A DNA stretch of 64,000 nucleotides from Meinhardsimonia xiamenensis (GTDB lineage: Bacteria > Pseudomonadota > Alphaproteobacteria > Rhodobacterales > Rhodobacteraceae), in the NCBI RefSeq assembly GCF_900102905.1, contig NZ_FNFV01000002.1:62001-126000 (forward strand). The letters run 5' to 3'. Made by a program: the position numbers and the translations under genes. The notes beneath the pieces were generated by a model that was not told where the DNA came from, did no database searches, and worked only from the letters and a program-made list of their open reading frames with translations. Below, piece after piece: positions 44,074 to 52,283 of the stretch (its first letter is position 1; the number at the start of each line of letters is the position of its first letter).

Positions 44074-45264
44074 GTGGGGCGTCTGGGGCGCGGGTTGCGG
44101 CGGATGCCCGCCGGCGTCTGGGCGCTGGGGCTCGTGTCGCTCCTGATGGATGTCTCCTCGGAGATGATCCATGCGCTGCTGCCGGTGTGGCTGATGGTGG
44201 GGCTCGGTGCCTCGGCGTTGACGGTGGGGCTCATCGAGGGTGTGGCGCAGGCCACTGCCGCCATCACCAAGCTGTTTTCGGGCGCGCTGAGCGACCGGCT
44301 GGGCCGGCGCAAGCCTCTGGTTCTGCTGGGGTATGCCCTTGCAGCGGTGACAAAGCCGGTGTTTGCGATGGCACCCTCGGCGGGATGGGTGGCGGCGGCC
44401 CGCTTTGCCGACAGGGTAGGAAAGGGAATTCGCGGCGCCCCGCGCGATGCGCTTCTGGCCGATCTCGCGCCCGAGGACATCCGGGGCGCGGCCATTGGTC
44501 TGCGGCAGTCGCTCGATACGGCCGGGGCGTTCCTCGGGCCGCTTCTGGCGGTCGGGCTGATGTGGGTGTTCGCGGACAACTTCCGTGCCGTCTTCTGGAC
44601 CTCGGCGGTGCCTGCGGTACTGGCCGTGGCGCTCATCCTCTTCGCCGTGCGGGAGCCGCCGAGGGCCGGCAAGCCCGTGCGCGCGCCGCTCTCGCGAGCC
44701 GGGCTCGGCCGGCTCGGCCGGCGCTACCGGCAGGTCGTGGCCGTGGCGGTGGCCTTCACCCTGGCGCGGTTCTCGGAGGCATTTCTCGTTCTCCGGGCGG
44801 AGGGAGCGGGCCTGTCCTTCACGCTGTTGCCGCTCGTCTTCGTGGCGTTGAATTTGGCCTATTTTCTCAGCGCCTACCCGGCAGGGGCGGTTTCTGACCG
44901 GGTGGACAGGACGCTCGTGCTCGTTCCCGCGCTCGTGCTGCTGGCCGCCGCGCAGATTGCGCTTGCCGGGGGTGGGGCCATCGGCATCGGGGCCGGCGTG
45001 ATTCTCTGGGGGCTGCACATGGGCTTGAGCGAGGGCATCCTTTCAGCGCTCGTGGCCGATTCCGCGCCCGCCGAGCTGAGGGGCACGGCCTATGGTGTCT
45101 TTCACCTCGTCACGGGCGTCGCGATGCTTCTGGCCAGCGCCATTGCCGGGGCGCTCTGGCAGTTCGCGGGGCCTGCGTTCAGCTTCGGCGCCGGTGCCGG
45201 GTTTGCCGCCATCGCGCTCGCGGGCGTGGTGGCGTTGCGCCGGCAGTGGGCGGCGCGCGGGTGA
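44074..45264 (+). CDS. MFS transporter
   Basis: This 396-residue protein has about twelve membrane helices. The cytoplasmic loop between TM2 and TM3 has the MFS A-motif variant GALSDRLGRRKPLVLLGY, with a repeat-like GAVSDRVDRTLVLV in the second half. An unusual conserved-looking segment FADRVGKGIRGAPRDALLAD occurs in the TM4-TM5 loop and is characteristic of a subgroup of prokaryotic MFS proteins. Substrate is unknown. It starts at GTG 44074, 8 bases after fabD, within the fatty acid gene run, which is an unexpected place for a transporter. Confidence 0.87.
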   Translation: MGRLGRGLRRMPAGVWALGLVSLLMDVSSEMIHALLPVWLMVGLGASALTVGLIEGVAQATAAITKLFSGALSDRLGRRKPLVLLGYALAAVTKPVFAMAPSAGWVAAARFADRVGKGIRGAPRDALLADLAPEDIRGAAIGLRQSLDTAGAFLGPLLAVGLMWVFADNFRAVFWTSAVPAVLAVALILFAVREPPRAGKPVRAPLSRAGLGRLGRRYRQVVAVAVAFTLARFSEAFLVLRAEGAGLSFTLLPLVFVALNLAYFLSAYPAGAVSDRVDRTLVLVPALVLLAAAQIALAGGGAIGIGAGVILWGLHMGLSEGILSALVADSAPAELRGTAYGVFHLVTGVAMLLASAIAGALWQFAGPAFSFGAGAGFAAIALAGVVALRRQWAARG

Positions 45265-45339
45265 CTGGGCGCTTGCCGCAGCGCGCGCGCTGGGCTAGCA
45301 CGCGCGCCAATCGGGATCGTCGCCAAGGAGTATTGCCCC

Positions 45340-46077
45340 ATGTTCGATCTTACCGGGAAATCCGCGCTCGTCACTGGCGCGTCGGGAGGCATCGGCGCCT
45401 CGATTGCGCGCGCGCTCTTCTCGCGGGGAGCCAAGGTGGGGCTTTCGGGCACGCGGATCGAGCCGCTCGAGGAGCTTGCCGCCGAGCTGGGCGAGGGGGC
45501 CCATGTTCTTCCCTGCAACCTCTCTGACCCCGATGCGGTGAAGGAACTTCCAAAACGGGCCACCGAGGCGATGGGTTCGGTGGATATTCTCGTCAACAAC
45601 GCGGGCATCACGCGCGACAACCTGTTCATGCGCATGTCGGACGAGGAGTGGCAGGCGGTTCTTGACGTGAACCTGACCGCGGCGATGCGGCTTTCGCGCG
45701 GGGTTCTGCGTGGCATGATGAAGGCGCGCTGGGGGCGGATCATCAACGTCACCTCGGTGGTGGGAGCCACCGGCAACCCCGGTCAGGGCAACTATGCCGC
45801 GGCCAAGGCCGGGCTTGTGGGCATGTCGAAGTCGCTGGCCTATGAGGTGGCGAGCCGCGGCATCACCGTGAACTGCATCGCGCCGGGCTTCATCGAGACG
45901 GCCATGACCGACAAGCTGACCGACGAGCAGAAGGCGCGCATACTGGCGCAGATCCCGGCAGGGCGCATGGGCCGGCCGGACGAGATTGGCGCGGCGGCGG
46001 TGTATCTCGCTTCGGAAGAGGCGGGCTATGTCACCGGCGCGACGCTGCATGTCAACGGCGGCATGGCGATGATCTGA
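45340..46077 (+). CDS. fabG: 3-oxoacyl-ACP reductase
   Basis: This 245-residue SDR enzyme has the NADPH motif ALVTGASGGIGASIARAL, the NNAGITRDNL stretch, Ser in VTSVVGATGNPGQGNY and the YxxxK motif in NYAAAKAGLVG. The C-terminal VTGATLHVNGGMAMI is typical of FabG. It reduces 3-oxoacyl-ACP in each elongation cycle. The ATG at 45340 follows AAGGAG. acpP follows 184 bases later with its own promoter-like sequence. Confidence 0.96.
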   Translation: MFDLTGKSALVTGASGGIGASIARALFSRGAKVGLSGTRIEPLEELAAELGEGAHVLPCNLSDPDAVKELPKRATEAMGSVDILVNNAGITRDNLFMRMSDEEWQAVLDVNLTAAMRLSRGVLRGMMKARWGRIINVTSVVGATGNPGQGNYAAAKAGLVGMSKSLAYEVASRGITVNCIAPGFIETAMTDKLTDEQKARILAQIPAGRMGRPDEIGAAAVYLASEEAGYVTGATLHVNGGMAMI

Positions 46078-46104
46078 GCGGCTGTCGCGCCACGGCGAAA
46101 GCGT

Positions 46105-46132
46105 TTGCGTCGCCTGAACGATGTGCTATAGG
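46105..46132 (+). promoter_or_regulatory. Candidate acpP promoter
   Basis: TTGCGT (46105-46110), a 16-base spacer and TATAGG (46127-46132) lie 130 bases before the acpP start. A separate promoter would fit the high ACP demand. Confidence 0.45.
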
Positions 46133-46261
46133 CGGCGCAGCTTGCCGGGGCGCGATGTCGCACCGGGCATGTTCCGTGTGGTTGACGGGACAGGGAGCGC
46201 TCCGGCAAACCGGGGCAGTGAGGATCGCGGGGCAGAACCCGAACAGGAATGAGGAACTGAA

Positions 46262-46498
46262 ATGAGCGACATCGCAGATCGCGTCCGCAAGATCGTTGTC
46301 GAACACCTTGGCGTGGAAGAGGACAAGGTTGTCGATTCGGCCTCCTTCATCGACGATCTGGGCGCGGACAGTCTGGACACGGTGGAACTGGTCATGGCCT
46401 TCGAGGAGGAGTTCGGCATCGAGATCCCCGATGACGCGGCCGAGACCATCCAGACCTTCGGCGATGCTGTGAAGTTCATTACCGAGGCAACCTCCTGA
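46262..46498 (+). CDS. acpP: Acyl carrier protein
   Basis: This 78-residue acidic protein has the phosphopantetheine attachment Ser37 in the invariant [12 protein letters not shown] motif and the usual four-helix pattern. It carries growing acyl chains for the fatty acid synthase enzymes around it (fabD, fabG, fabF). The start follows GAGGAAC. A strong intrinsic terminator lies 26 bases after the stop, so acpP can be made as a short separate mRNA. Confidence 0.97.
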   Translation: MSDIADRVRKIVVEHLGVEEDKVVDSASFIDDLGADSLDTVELVMAFEEEFGIEIPDDAAETIQTFGDAVKFITEATS

Positions 46499-46523
46499 GA
46501 GGCGGGTGCCAGACGAAGTTGGG

Positions 46524-46549
46524 GGCGCCCTGCGGGGCGCCTTTTTCTT
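46524..46549 (+). terminator. Intrinsic terminator of acpP
   Basis: GGCGCCC (46524-46530), loop TGCG, GGGCGCC (46535-46541), followed by TTTTTCTT. Confidence 0.88.
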
Positions 46550-46665
46550 GACGGGGGGCGGGAGCGCCCTTCCTGTGCATGTGCGGCCGCCCTGTCAGGC
46601 ACCGGCCTTGCGGCATTGCAAGTGGCGCGTGTATCAGGGCGTGACCGAGAAGCGAGGGTGAGACG

Positions 46666-47928
46666 ATGCGCCGAGTTGTTGTCACGGGGCTGGGGATGGT
46701 CACGCCGCTGGCGTGCGGGGTGGAGGAAACCTGGTCGCGGCTGCTGGCCGGTGAATCCGGGGCTGACACGATCAAGAGCTTCGACGCCAGCCATCTGGCG
46801 ACGACCTACGCCTGCGAGATTCCGCGCGGCGATGGCTCCGACGGCACGTTCAACCCTGATGATTGGCTCGACAAGCGCGAGCAGCGCAAGGTCGATACCT
46901 TCATTCTCTATGCCATGGCGGCAGCCGAGCAGGCAGTGCGCGATGCGAACTGGAAGCCCGAGGACGAGGAGAGCCGGCTGCGCACGGGGGTGATGGTGGG
47001 CTCCGGCATCGGCGGGTTGTCGACCATCGCCGAGACGGCGATGCTCATCAAGGAGAAGGGGCCGCGGCGGGTTTCGCCCTTCTTCATTCCCGGCTCGCTG
47101 ATCAATCTGGCAAGCGGCAACATCTCGATCCGCTACGGCTTCAAGGGGCCCAACCATGCCGTGGTGACGGCCTGCTCGACCGGCGCGCATGCCATCGGCG
47201 ACGCGGCGCGGCTCATCCAGTGGGGTGATGCCGACGTGATGCTGGCGGGAGGCAGCGAGGCGCCGATCTCGGAGATCGGGATTGCGGGGTTCAATGCCTG
47301 CAAGGCGCTTTCCACCAAGTGGGGAGATGAACCGAAGCGGGCGAGCCGGCCCTATGACGCAGACCGCGATGGTTTCGTGATGGGCGAGGGCGCGGGCGTG
47401 GTCGTGCTCGAGGAATACGAGCACGCGCGGGCGCGCGGCGCGAAGATCTATGCCGAGGTGCTGGGCTACGGGCTCACGGGCGACGCCTATCACATCACCG
47501 CGCCGAGCGAGGATGGCGAGGGCGGGTATCGCTCGATGAAGGCGGCGCTCGAGCGGGCCGGACTCGAGCCTTCGGCGGTGGACTACATCAACGCGCATGG
47601 CACCTCGACCATGGCCGACACCATCGAGCTTGGCGCGGTGGAGCGGCTCCTGGGTGAGGCGGCACCGAAGGTGACGATGTCCTCGACCAAGTCCTCGATC
47701 GGACATCTGCTGGGCGCGGCGGGGGCGGTGGAGGCGATCTTCTGCGTGCTTGCGATCCGCGATCAGGTGGCGCCGCCGACCATCAATCTCGACAATCCGG
47801 CGGTGGAGACGCCGCTCGACCTTGCCCCGAATGCGCCGCGCAAACGGGAAATCAGGGTGGCGCTTTCCAACAGCTTCGGCTTTGGCGGCACCAATGCCTC
47901 GCTGGTGCTGGGGAGGGTTGACGGCTGA
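46666..47928 (+). CDS. fabF: 3-oxoacyl-ACP synthase II
   Basis: This 420-residue condensing enzyme has the nucleophilic Cys in VTACSTGAHAIGDAARLI and the two catalytic His in INAHGTSTMADTIE and KSSIGHLLGAAGAVE. The N-terminus RRVVVTGLGMVTPLACG is typical. It elongates acyl-ACP chains and controls unsaturated/saturated balance with temperature in other bacteria. Its stop shares a base with the mltG start, so the two are translationally coupled. Confidence 0.97.
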   Translation: MRRVVVTGLGMVTPLACGVEETWSRLLAGESGADTIKSFDASHLATTYACEIPRGDGSDGTFNPDDWLDKREQRKVDTFILYAMAAAEQAVRDANWKPEDEESRLRTGVMVGSGIGGLSTIAETAMLIKEKGPRRVSPFFIPGSLINLASGNISIRYGFKGPNHAVVTACSTGAHAIGDAARLIQWGDADVMLAGGSEAPISEIGIAGFNACKALSTKWGDEPKRASRPYDADRDGFVMGEGAGVVVLEEYEHARARGAKIYAEVLGYGLTGDAYHITAPSEDGEGGYRSMKAALERAGLEPSAVDYINAHGTSTMADTIELGAVERLLGEAAPKVTMSSTKSSIGHLLGAAGAVEAIFCVLAIRDQVAPPTINLDNPAVETPLDLAPNAPRKREIRVALSNSFGFGGTNASLVLGRVDG

Positions 47929-49082
47929 TGTGGCGTCACATCGCCTCGAATGCCCTGACGCTGATGATCGTTGTACTGGTGGCGCTCGGCGGCTTCATCG
48001 CCTGGGCGCAGCATCAGTACAGCAAGCCCGGACCCTTGGCCGAGGCGATCTGCCTTCGGGTGGCGCCCGGCTCCAACATGGCGCGGGTGAGCGAGCAGCT
48101 GGCGGGCCAGGGTGCTGTCACCTATCCGACGATCTTCCGGGTGGGGGCGCAGTATGCGGGCAAGGCGCAGGCGCTGAAGGCGGGGAGTTTTCGCATTCCG
48201 CCTGGTGCCTCGATGGCCGAGATCGTGGATATCGTCACCCGCGGGGGGCAGTCGACCTGTGGCACGGAAATCGTCTGGCGCATTGGCGTGACGCGCTTTC
48301 AGGTGCAGGTGCGCGAGCTCGACCCGGTGGAGAACCGCTTTGTGGAGCGGGCGTCCTTCGACCCGGTGAGCGAGGAGCCGCCGGAGGTTTACCTGCAGAT
48401 GCTCGAGCCGGCGGATACGCGCTTTCGGCTGACTGTTGCAGAGGGGGTGACGAGCTGGCAGGTGGTCGAGGGGCTCAAGCTCGTCGATGTGCTCACCGGC
48501 GAGATCAACGGCATTCCCGATGAGGGATCGCTCGCGCCCGACAGCTACGAGCTTGTGCGCGGCATGAGCCGGGCGGAGGTGATTGCCGAGATGCAGCGGC
48601 GGCAGGAAGAGCGGTTGCAGACGGCGTGGGCCAACCGGGCCGAGGATCTTCCCTTCGAGACGCCGGAGGAGGCGCTCATTCTCGCCTCGATCGTCGAGAA
48701 GGAGACGGGCGTGCCCGAGGAGCGGCGGATCGTGGCCTCGGTGTTCATCAACCGGCTGAAGAAGGGGATGCGGCTGCAGACCGACCCGACCGTGATTTAT
48801 GGGCTCACCAGGGGGCAGGGCGTTCTGGGGCGCGGGATCAGGCAGAGCGAGCTCAGGCGCGAGACGCCCTACAACACCTATGTCATCGACGGGCTGCCGC
48901 CGACGCCGATTGCCAATCCGGGGCTGGCCTCGATCGAGGCGGTGCTGAATCCCGAGGAGACGGATTTTCTCTATTTCGTGGCCGATGGCACGGGGGGGCA
49001 TGCCTTTGCCAAGACGCTTGCGGAGCACAACCGCAATGTGGCGCGCTACCGGGAGATAGAGCGTCAGCGGAATGGCGAATGA
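47928..49082 (+). CDS. mltG: Endolytic transglycosylase MltG
   Basis: This 384-residue protein has an N-terminal membrane anchor (LTLMIVVLVALGGFIAWA), a LysM-like region, and the YceG/MltG catalytic domain with ASIVEKETGVPEERRIVASVF (catalytic Glu in EKE) and LQTDPTVIYGL. It cuts nascent peptidoglycan strands and so limits glycan length. It follows fabF with a one-base overlap. The GTA cluster begins 160 bases downstream in the same direction. Confidence 0.95.
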   Translation: MWRHIASNALTLMIVVLVALGGFIAWAQHQYSKPGPLAEAICLRVAPGSNMARVSEQLAGQGAVTYPTIFRVGAQYAGKAQALKAGSFRIPPGASMAEIVDIVTRGGQSTCGTEIVWRIGVTRFQVQVRELDPVENRFVERASFDPVSEEPPEVYLQMLEPADTRFRLTVAEGVTSWQVVEGLKLVDVLTGEINGIPDEGSLAPDSYELVRGMSRAEVIAEMQRRQEERLQTAWANRAEDLPFETPEEALILASIVEKETGVPEERRIVASVFINRLKKGMRLQTDPTVIYGLTRGQGVLGRGIRQSELRRETPYNTYVIDGLPPTPIANPGLASIEAVLNPEETDFLYFVADGTGGHAFAKTLAEHNRNVARYREIERQRNGE

Positions 49083-49106
49083 CGCCGAAAGGGCAGCGCG
49101 CGGTGC

Positions 49107-49162
49107 GTTAACACACTGATAACAATAAACTTCTTGACTTTCGGGACGGTCCAGAGTACTAC
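49107..49162 (+). promoter_or_regulatory. Candidate GTA cluster promoter with upstream dyad
   Basis: TTGACT (49134-49139), a 17-base spacer and TACTAC (49157-49162) form a promoter-like pair. Upstream, GTTA (49107-49110) and TAAC (49120-49123) make a dyad, and TTAA, seven bases, ATAA (49108-49122) is one mismatch from the CtrA consensus spacing. The start would be near 49169. It may serve GTA genes, which are under CtrA-linked control in R. capsulatus; here this is inferred. Confidence 0.45.
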
Positions 49163-49187
49163 TTTGGGCAAGCTGGAAGAAGTGGGC

Positions 49188-49224
49188 AAGGCGGCCCGGG
49201 GGTGACCCCGGAGCCGCCTTTTCG
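49188..49224 (+). terminator. Strong terminator-like hairpin ahead of GTA g1
   Basis: AAGGCGGC plus CCGGGG (49188-49201) pairs with CCCCGG and GCCGCCTT (49106-offset arms at 49106+100: 49206-49211 and 49213-49220), a 14-bp stem with one bulged A and a GTGA tetraloop of the GNRA class, followed by TTTTCGCTTCT. It could end mltG transcription, attenuate the promoter just upstream, or both. Confidence 0.8.
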
Positions 49225-49244
49225 CTTCTCTCGTGCGGGCAGGC

Positions 49245-49607
49245 ATGAGGGCAGAACACAACGGCATGGCATTGATCACCCCCTTCGGGAAGGACGGGGT
49301 CGCCGAGCGCATGGTCTCGGTGGCGATGGAGCAGTTTGTGGCCGTCACCGAGCTCATGGCCGAGCTCGTGCGGCAGATCGAGGCGGGAGAAGTTCCCGCA
49401 CCGGGAGACGCGAAGCGAACGGTGGCCGAGTATCGCGCCACCATCCGCATGGCGATGGAAGAGAGGCAGAGGCTTGAAGACAAACTCAAGACCGCAAACG
49501 GTGTCGTTGGCGGACATGCGCTCGACTTCGATGCGGCGCGAGACGAGATCCGGCGCCGCCTGGCTCGCCTCAGAGCCGCCGGAGGTGGTGGAGAGGTTTC
49601 TGGGTGA
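49245..49607 (+). CDS. GTA gp1, small terminase-like protein
   Basis: This gene of about 120 residues occupies the g1 position of the RcGTA cluster. The protein is helical and charged with no cysteine; one long helical region (VSVAMEQFVAVTELMAELVRQIE, in part) suggests a coiled-coil oligomer as in TerS. TerS recruits DNA to the large terminase during headful packaging; in RcGTA packaging is nearly non-specific. Possible starts are GTG 49233, ATG 49245 and ATG 49266, none with a strong ribosome-binding site. It overlaps the g2 start by about 90 bases. Confidence 0.78.
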   Translation: MRAEHNGMALITPFGKDGVAERMVSVAMEQFVAVTELMAELVRQIEAGEVPAPGDAKRTVAEYRATIRMAMEERQRLEDKLKTANGVVGGHALDFDAARDEIRRRLARLRAAGGGGEVSG

Positions 49608-50892
49608 GCTCTCGGAGGGGGCGCTTCTGGCGCTACCCTATCTCTTCGAGTTCTGGGCCTTGCCGCATCAGCTGCCGCCCGAGGGCGATTGGAAGAGCTG
49701 GGTCATCATGGGCGGGCGCGGCGCGGGCAAGACGCGCGCCGGGGCCGAGTGGGTGCGCGCGGAGGTGGAGGGGGCAACGCCGCTGGCGGCGGGGCGCTCG
49801 AAGCGGGTGGCGCTGATCGGTGAGACCTTCGACCAGGCGCGGGAGGTGATGGTGTTCGGCGACAGCGGGATTCTCGCCTGTTCGCCCCCTGACCGTCGCC
49901 CGCAGTGGGAGGCGGGGCGCCGGCGGCTCGTGTGGCCGAATGGGGCGGTGGCGCAGGTGTTTTCGGCCCATGAGCCCGAGGCGCTGAGGGGGCCGCAGTT
50001 CGATGCCGCCTGGGCCGATGAGCTGGCGAAGTGGAAGCACGCGCAGGAGGCCTGGGACATGCTCCAGTTCGCGCTCAGGCTCGGGGAGCATCCCCGGCAG
50101 GTGGTGACGACGACGCCGCGCAATGTGGGCGTGCTGAAGGCGCTTCTGGCCAACCCTTCGACGGTGGTCACGCGGGCGCCGACGGAGGCGAACCGGGCCT
50201 ATCTGGCGGAATCGTTCCTTGCCGAGGTTCGGGCGCGCTATGCGGGCACGCGGCTTGGCCGGCAGGAGCTTGACGGCGAGCTTCTCGACGAGGTCGAGGG
50301 CGCGATGTGGACGGGTGCTGCGCTCGAGGGGCTGCGGGTGAAGGCTTTGCCTGAGGGGATCAGCCGGGTGGTTGTGGCCGTCGATCCGCCGGTGACGGGG
50401 CACGCGGGTTCGGACGAATGCGGCATCGTGGTGGCCGGTGTCATCGCCGAGGGACCGCCGCAGGACTGGCGCGCGGTGGTGATCGAGGACGCGAGCGTTC
50501 GCGCCGCCTCGCCCAAGGGCTGGGCGGAAGCGGCGATTGCGGCGATGGAGCGGCACGGCGCCGAGCGGCTGGTGGCCGAGGTCAATCAGGGCGGCGATCT
50601 GGTGGAGAGCGTGGTGCGGCAGGTCGACCCCCTGGTGCCCTTCCGCGCGGTGCGGGCGGCGCGGGGAAAGGCCGCGCGCGCCGAGCCGGTGGCCGCACTC
50701 TACGAGCGGGGGCGGGTCGTGCACATGCCCGGTCTCGAGGTGCTCGAGGATCAGATGTGCCGGATGACGGCGCAGGGTTATCGGGGGGCGGGCTCGCCCG
50801 ACCGGCTGGATGCGCTGGTGTGGGCCCTGCATGAGCTGGTCATCGCGCCGGCCGCGGCCTGGCGACGGCCGCGGGTGCGGAGCCTGGGCTGA
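49516..50892 (+). CDS. GTA gp2, large terminase subunit
   Basis: This protein of about 458 residues has the packaging ATPase Walker A in VIMGGRGAGKTRAGAEWVR near residue 60, a Walker-B-like FDAAWADELAKW near 160, the coupling motif VTTTPRN, and a C-terminal nuclease domain starting VVAVDPPVTGHAGSDECGIV with later acidic residues (EVNQGGD and DRLDALVWAL). It cuts and pumps host DNA into GTA heads. The start at ATG 49516 is uncertain (49531 also possible), and either overlaps g1. A structured gap of about 200 bases separates it from the portal gene. Confidence 0.92.
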   Translation: MRSTSMRRETRSGAAWLASEPPEVVERFLGELSEGALLALPYLFEFWALPHQLPPEGDWKSWVIMGGRGAGKTRAGAEWVRAEVEGATPLAAGRSKRVALIGETFDQAREVMVFGDSGILACSPPDRRPQWEAGRRRLVWPNGAVAQVFSAHEPEALRGPQFDAAWADELAKWKHAQEAWDMLQFALRLGEHPRQVVTTTPRNVGVLKALLANPSTVVTRAPTEANRAYLAESFLAEVRARYAGTRLGRQELDGELLDEVEGAMWTGAALEGLRVKALPEGISRVVVAVDPPVTGHAGSDECGIVVAGVIAEGPPQDWRAVVIEDASVRAASPKGWAEAAIAAMERHGAERLVAEVNQGGDLVESVVRQVDPLVPFRAVRAARGKAARAEPVAALYERGRVVHMPGLEVLEDQMCRMTAQGYRGAGSPDRLDALVWALHELVIAPAAAWRRPRVRSLG

Positions 50893-50929
50893 GCCTGACG
50901 CAGCGATCCTGTCGAGACGAGGGCAGCGA

Positions 50930-51032
50930 CCGACCCGGCGGGGTGGGCGTGAAGCGCCCGCCCCGTTGCGGCGAGGGCGCACCTTTGGTGCGACGGGGGC
51001 GGGTCGGGCGCTGCCCGGCCTGACGGCCGGGC
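50930..51032 (+). other. Structured intergenic region between GTA g2 and g3
   Basis: An outer stem CCGACCCG (50930-50937) / CGGGTCGG (51000-51007) encloses two hairpins: GGGGTGGGCG / CGCCCGCCCC (50940-50964, one G-T wobble) and CGCACC / GGTGCG (50978-50992). A third, perfect hairpin GCCCGGCC / GGCCGGGC (51013-51032) follows. Together they could fold as a three-way junction plus stem-loop. No reading frame explains it. Confidence 0.55.
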
Positions 51033-51089
51033 GGGCCTTTCAGTCGCTGCCACCCCTGCGTGGCGTGCCGGAGGTGAAAGGGAGACGAC

Positions 51090-52283
51090 ATGGTGTTCGA
51101 GATATTAAGGCGGTCCCGCGAGGCGGTGCCGGAGGTGAAGGCCTCGGCCACGGGGCGGCTGGTGGCCTGGGCAAGCTCGGGGCGTAGCGTCTGGGGGCCG
51201 CGGGATACCGCAAGCCTCATCCGCAACGGCTTTGCGGGCAATCCGGTGGGGTTTCGCTGCGTGAAGCTGATCGCCGAGGCGGCGGCGGCGCTGCCGCTCG
51301 TGCTGAGCGACGCGGAGCGGCGGTATCAGCAGCATCCGGTGCTGGAGCTTGTCGGGCGGCCCAATGCAGCGCAGGGGCGGGCGGAGCTTTTCGAGGCGCT
51401 CTATGCCCAGCTGATGCTGAGCGGCAACGCCTATGTGGAAGCGGTGGCGGGCGAGGCGGCGCTGCCGGCGGAGCTGCATGTTCTGCGGTCCGACCGCATC
51501 AGCATCGTGCCGGGGCCCGATGGCTGGCCCGCGGCCTATGACTACGGCGTCGGCGGGCGGAAGCATCGCTTTGCGGTGCCGGAGTTCGGGCCCTCGCCGA
51601 TCTGTCATCTGAAGCACTTCCACCCCCAGGACGACCATTACGGGCTCTCGCCCCTGCAGGCGGCGGCGGCGGCGGTTGACGTGCACAATGCCGCCTCGCG
51701 CTGGTCGAAGGCGCTTCTCGACAATGCCGCGCGGCCTTCGGGGGCGATCGTCTACCGCGGCGCGGACGGGCAGGGGTTGCTCTCGCCCGATCAGTACGAG
51801 CGGCTGCAGGCCGAGCTCGAGGCGCATCATCAGGGCGCGCGCAATGCCGGGCGGCCGATGCTCTTGGAAGGCGGGCTCGACTGGAAGCCGATGGGCTTTT
51901 CGCCCTCGGACATGGAGTTTCAGAAGACCAAGGAGGCGGCGGCGCGGGAGATCGCGCTGGCCTTCGGGGTGCCGCCGATGCTGCTCGGAATCCCCGGCGA
52001 TGCGACCTACGCCAACTATCAGGAAGCCAACCGCGCCTTCTACCGGCTGACGGTGCTGCCGCTGGCCTCCCGCGTGGCGGCCGCGCTCGGGGCCTGGCTG
52101 GGCGAGTTCGCGGGCGAGCGGCTCACCCTTGCCCCGGACATTGACCGGGTGCCGGCGCTGGGCGCGGAGCGCGATCTGGAGTGGCGGCGGGTGGCTGAGG
52201 CCAGCTTCCTGACCGATGCAGAGAAGCGGGCGATGCTGGGGCTGCCGCCGCTCAATCAGGAGGAGACGGGCGATGACGATTGA
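51090..52283 (+). CDS. GTA gp3, portal protein (HK97 family)
   Basis: This 397-residue protein has the phage portal pattern: SLIRNGFAGNPVGFRCVKLIAEAAAALPL near the start, NAYVEAVAGEAALPAELHVL, KHFHPQDDHYGLSPLQAAAAAVDVHNAA, and the C-terminal FGVPPMLLGIPGDATYANYQEANRAFYRLTV. The portal forms the 12-subunit gate at one capsid vertex through which DNA is packaged and released. The start follows AAAGGGAGACG. Its end overlaps the prohead protease gene. Confidence 0.94.
   Translation: MVFEILRRSREAVPEVKASATGRLVAWASSGRSVWGPRDTASLIRNGFAGNPVGFRCVKLIAEAAAALPLVLSDAERRYQQHPVLELVGRPNAAQGRAELFEALYAQLMLSGNAYVEAVAGEAALPAELHVLRSDRISIVPGPDGWPAAYDYGVGGRKHRFAVPEFGPSPICHLKHFHPQDDHYGLSPLQAAAAAVDVHNAASRWSKALLDNAARPSGAIVYRGADGQGLLSPDQYERLQAELEAHHQGARNAGRPMLLEGGLDWKPMGFSPSDMEFQKTKEAAAREIALAFGVPPMLLGIPGDATYANYQEANRAFYRLTVLPLASRVAAALGAWLGEFAGERLTLAPDIDRVPALGAERDLEWRRVAEASFLTDAEKRAMLGLPPLNQEETGDDD

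Noticed and set aside
43080-44672. 530-codon - strand frame across fabD and the MFS gene
   Set aside because: Two well-supported genes occupy the + strand and the antisense peptide has no domain pattern.
46126-47706. 526-codon - strand frame across acpP and fabF
   Set aside because: Antisense shadow of conserved genes; it would also run through the acpP terminator hairpin.
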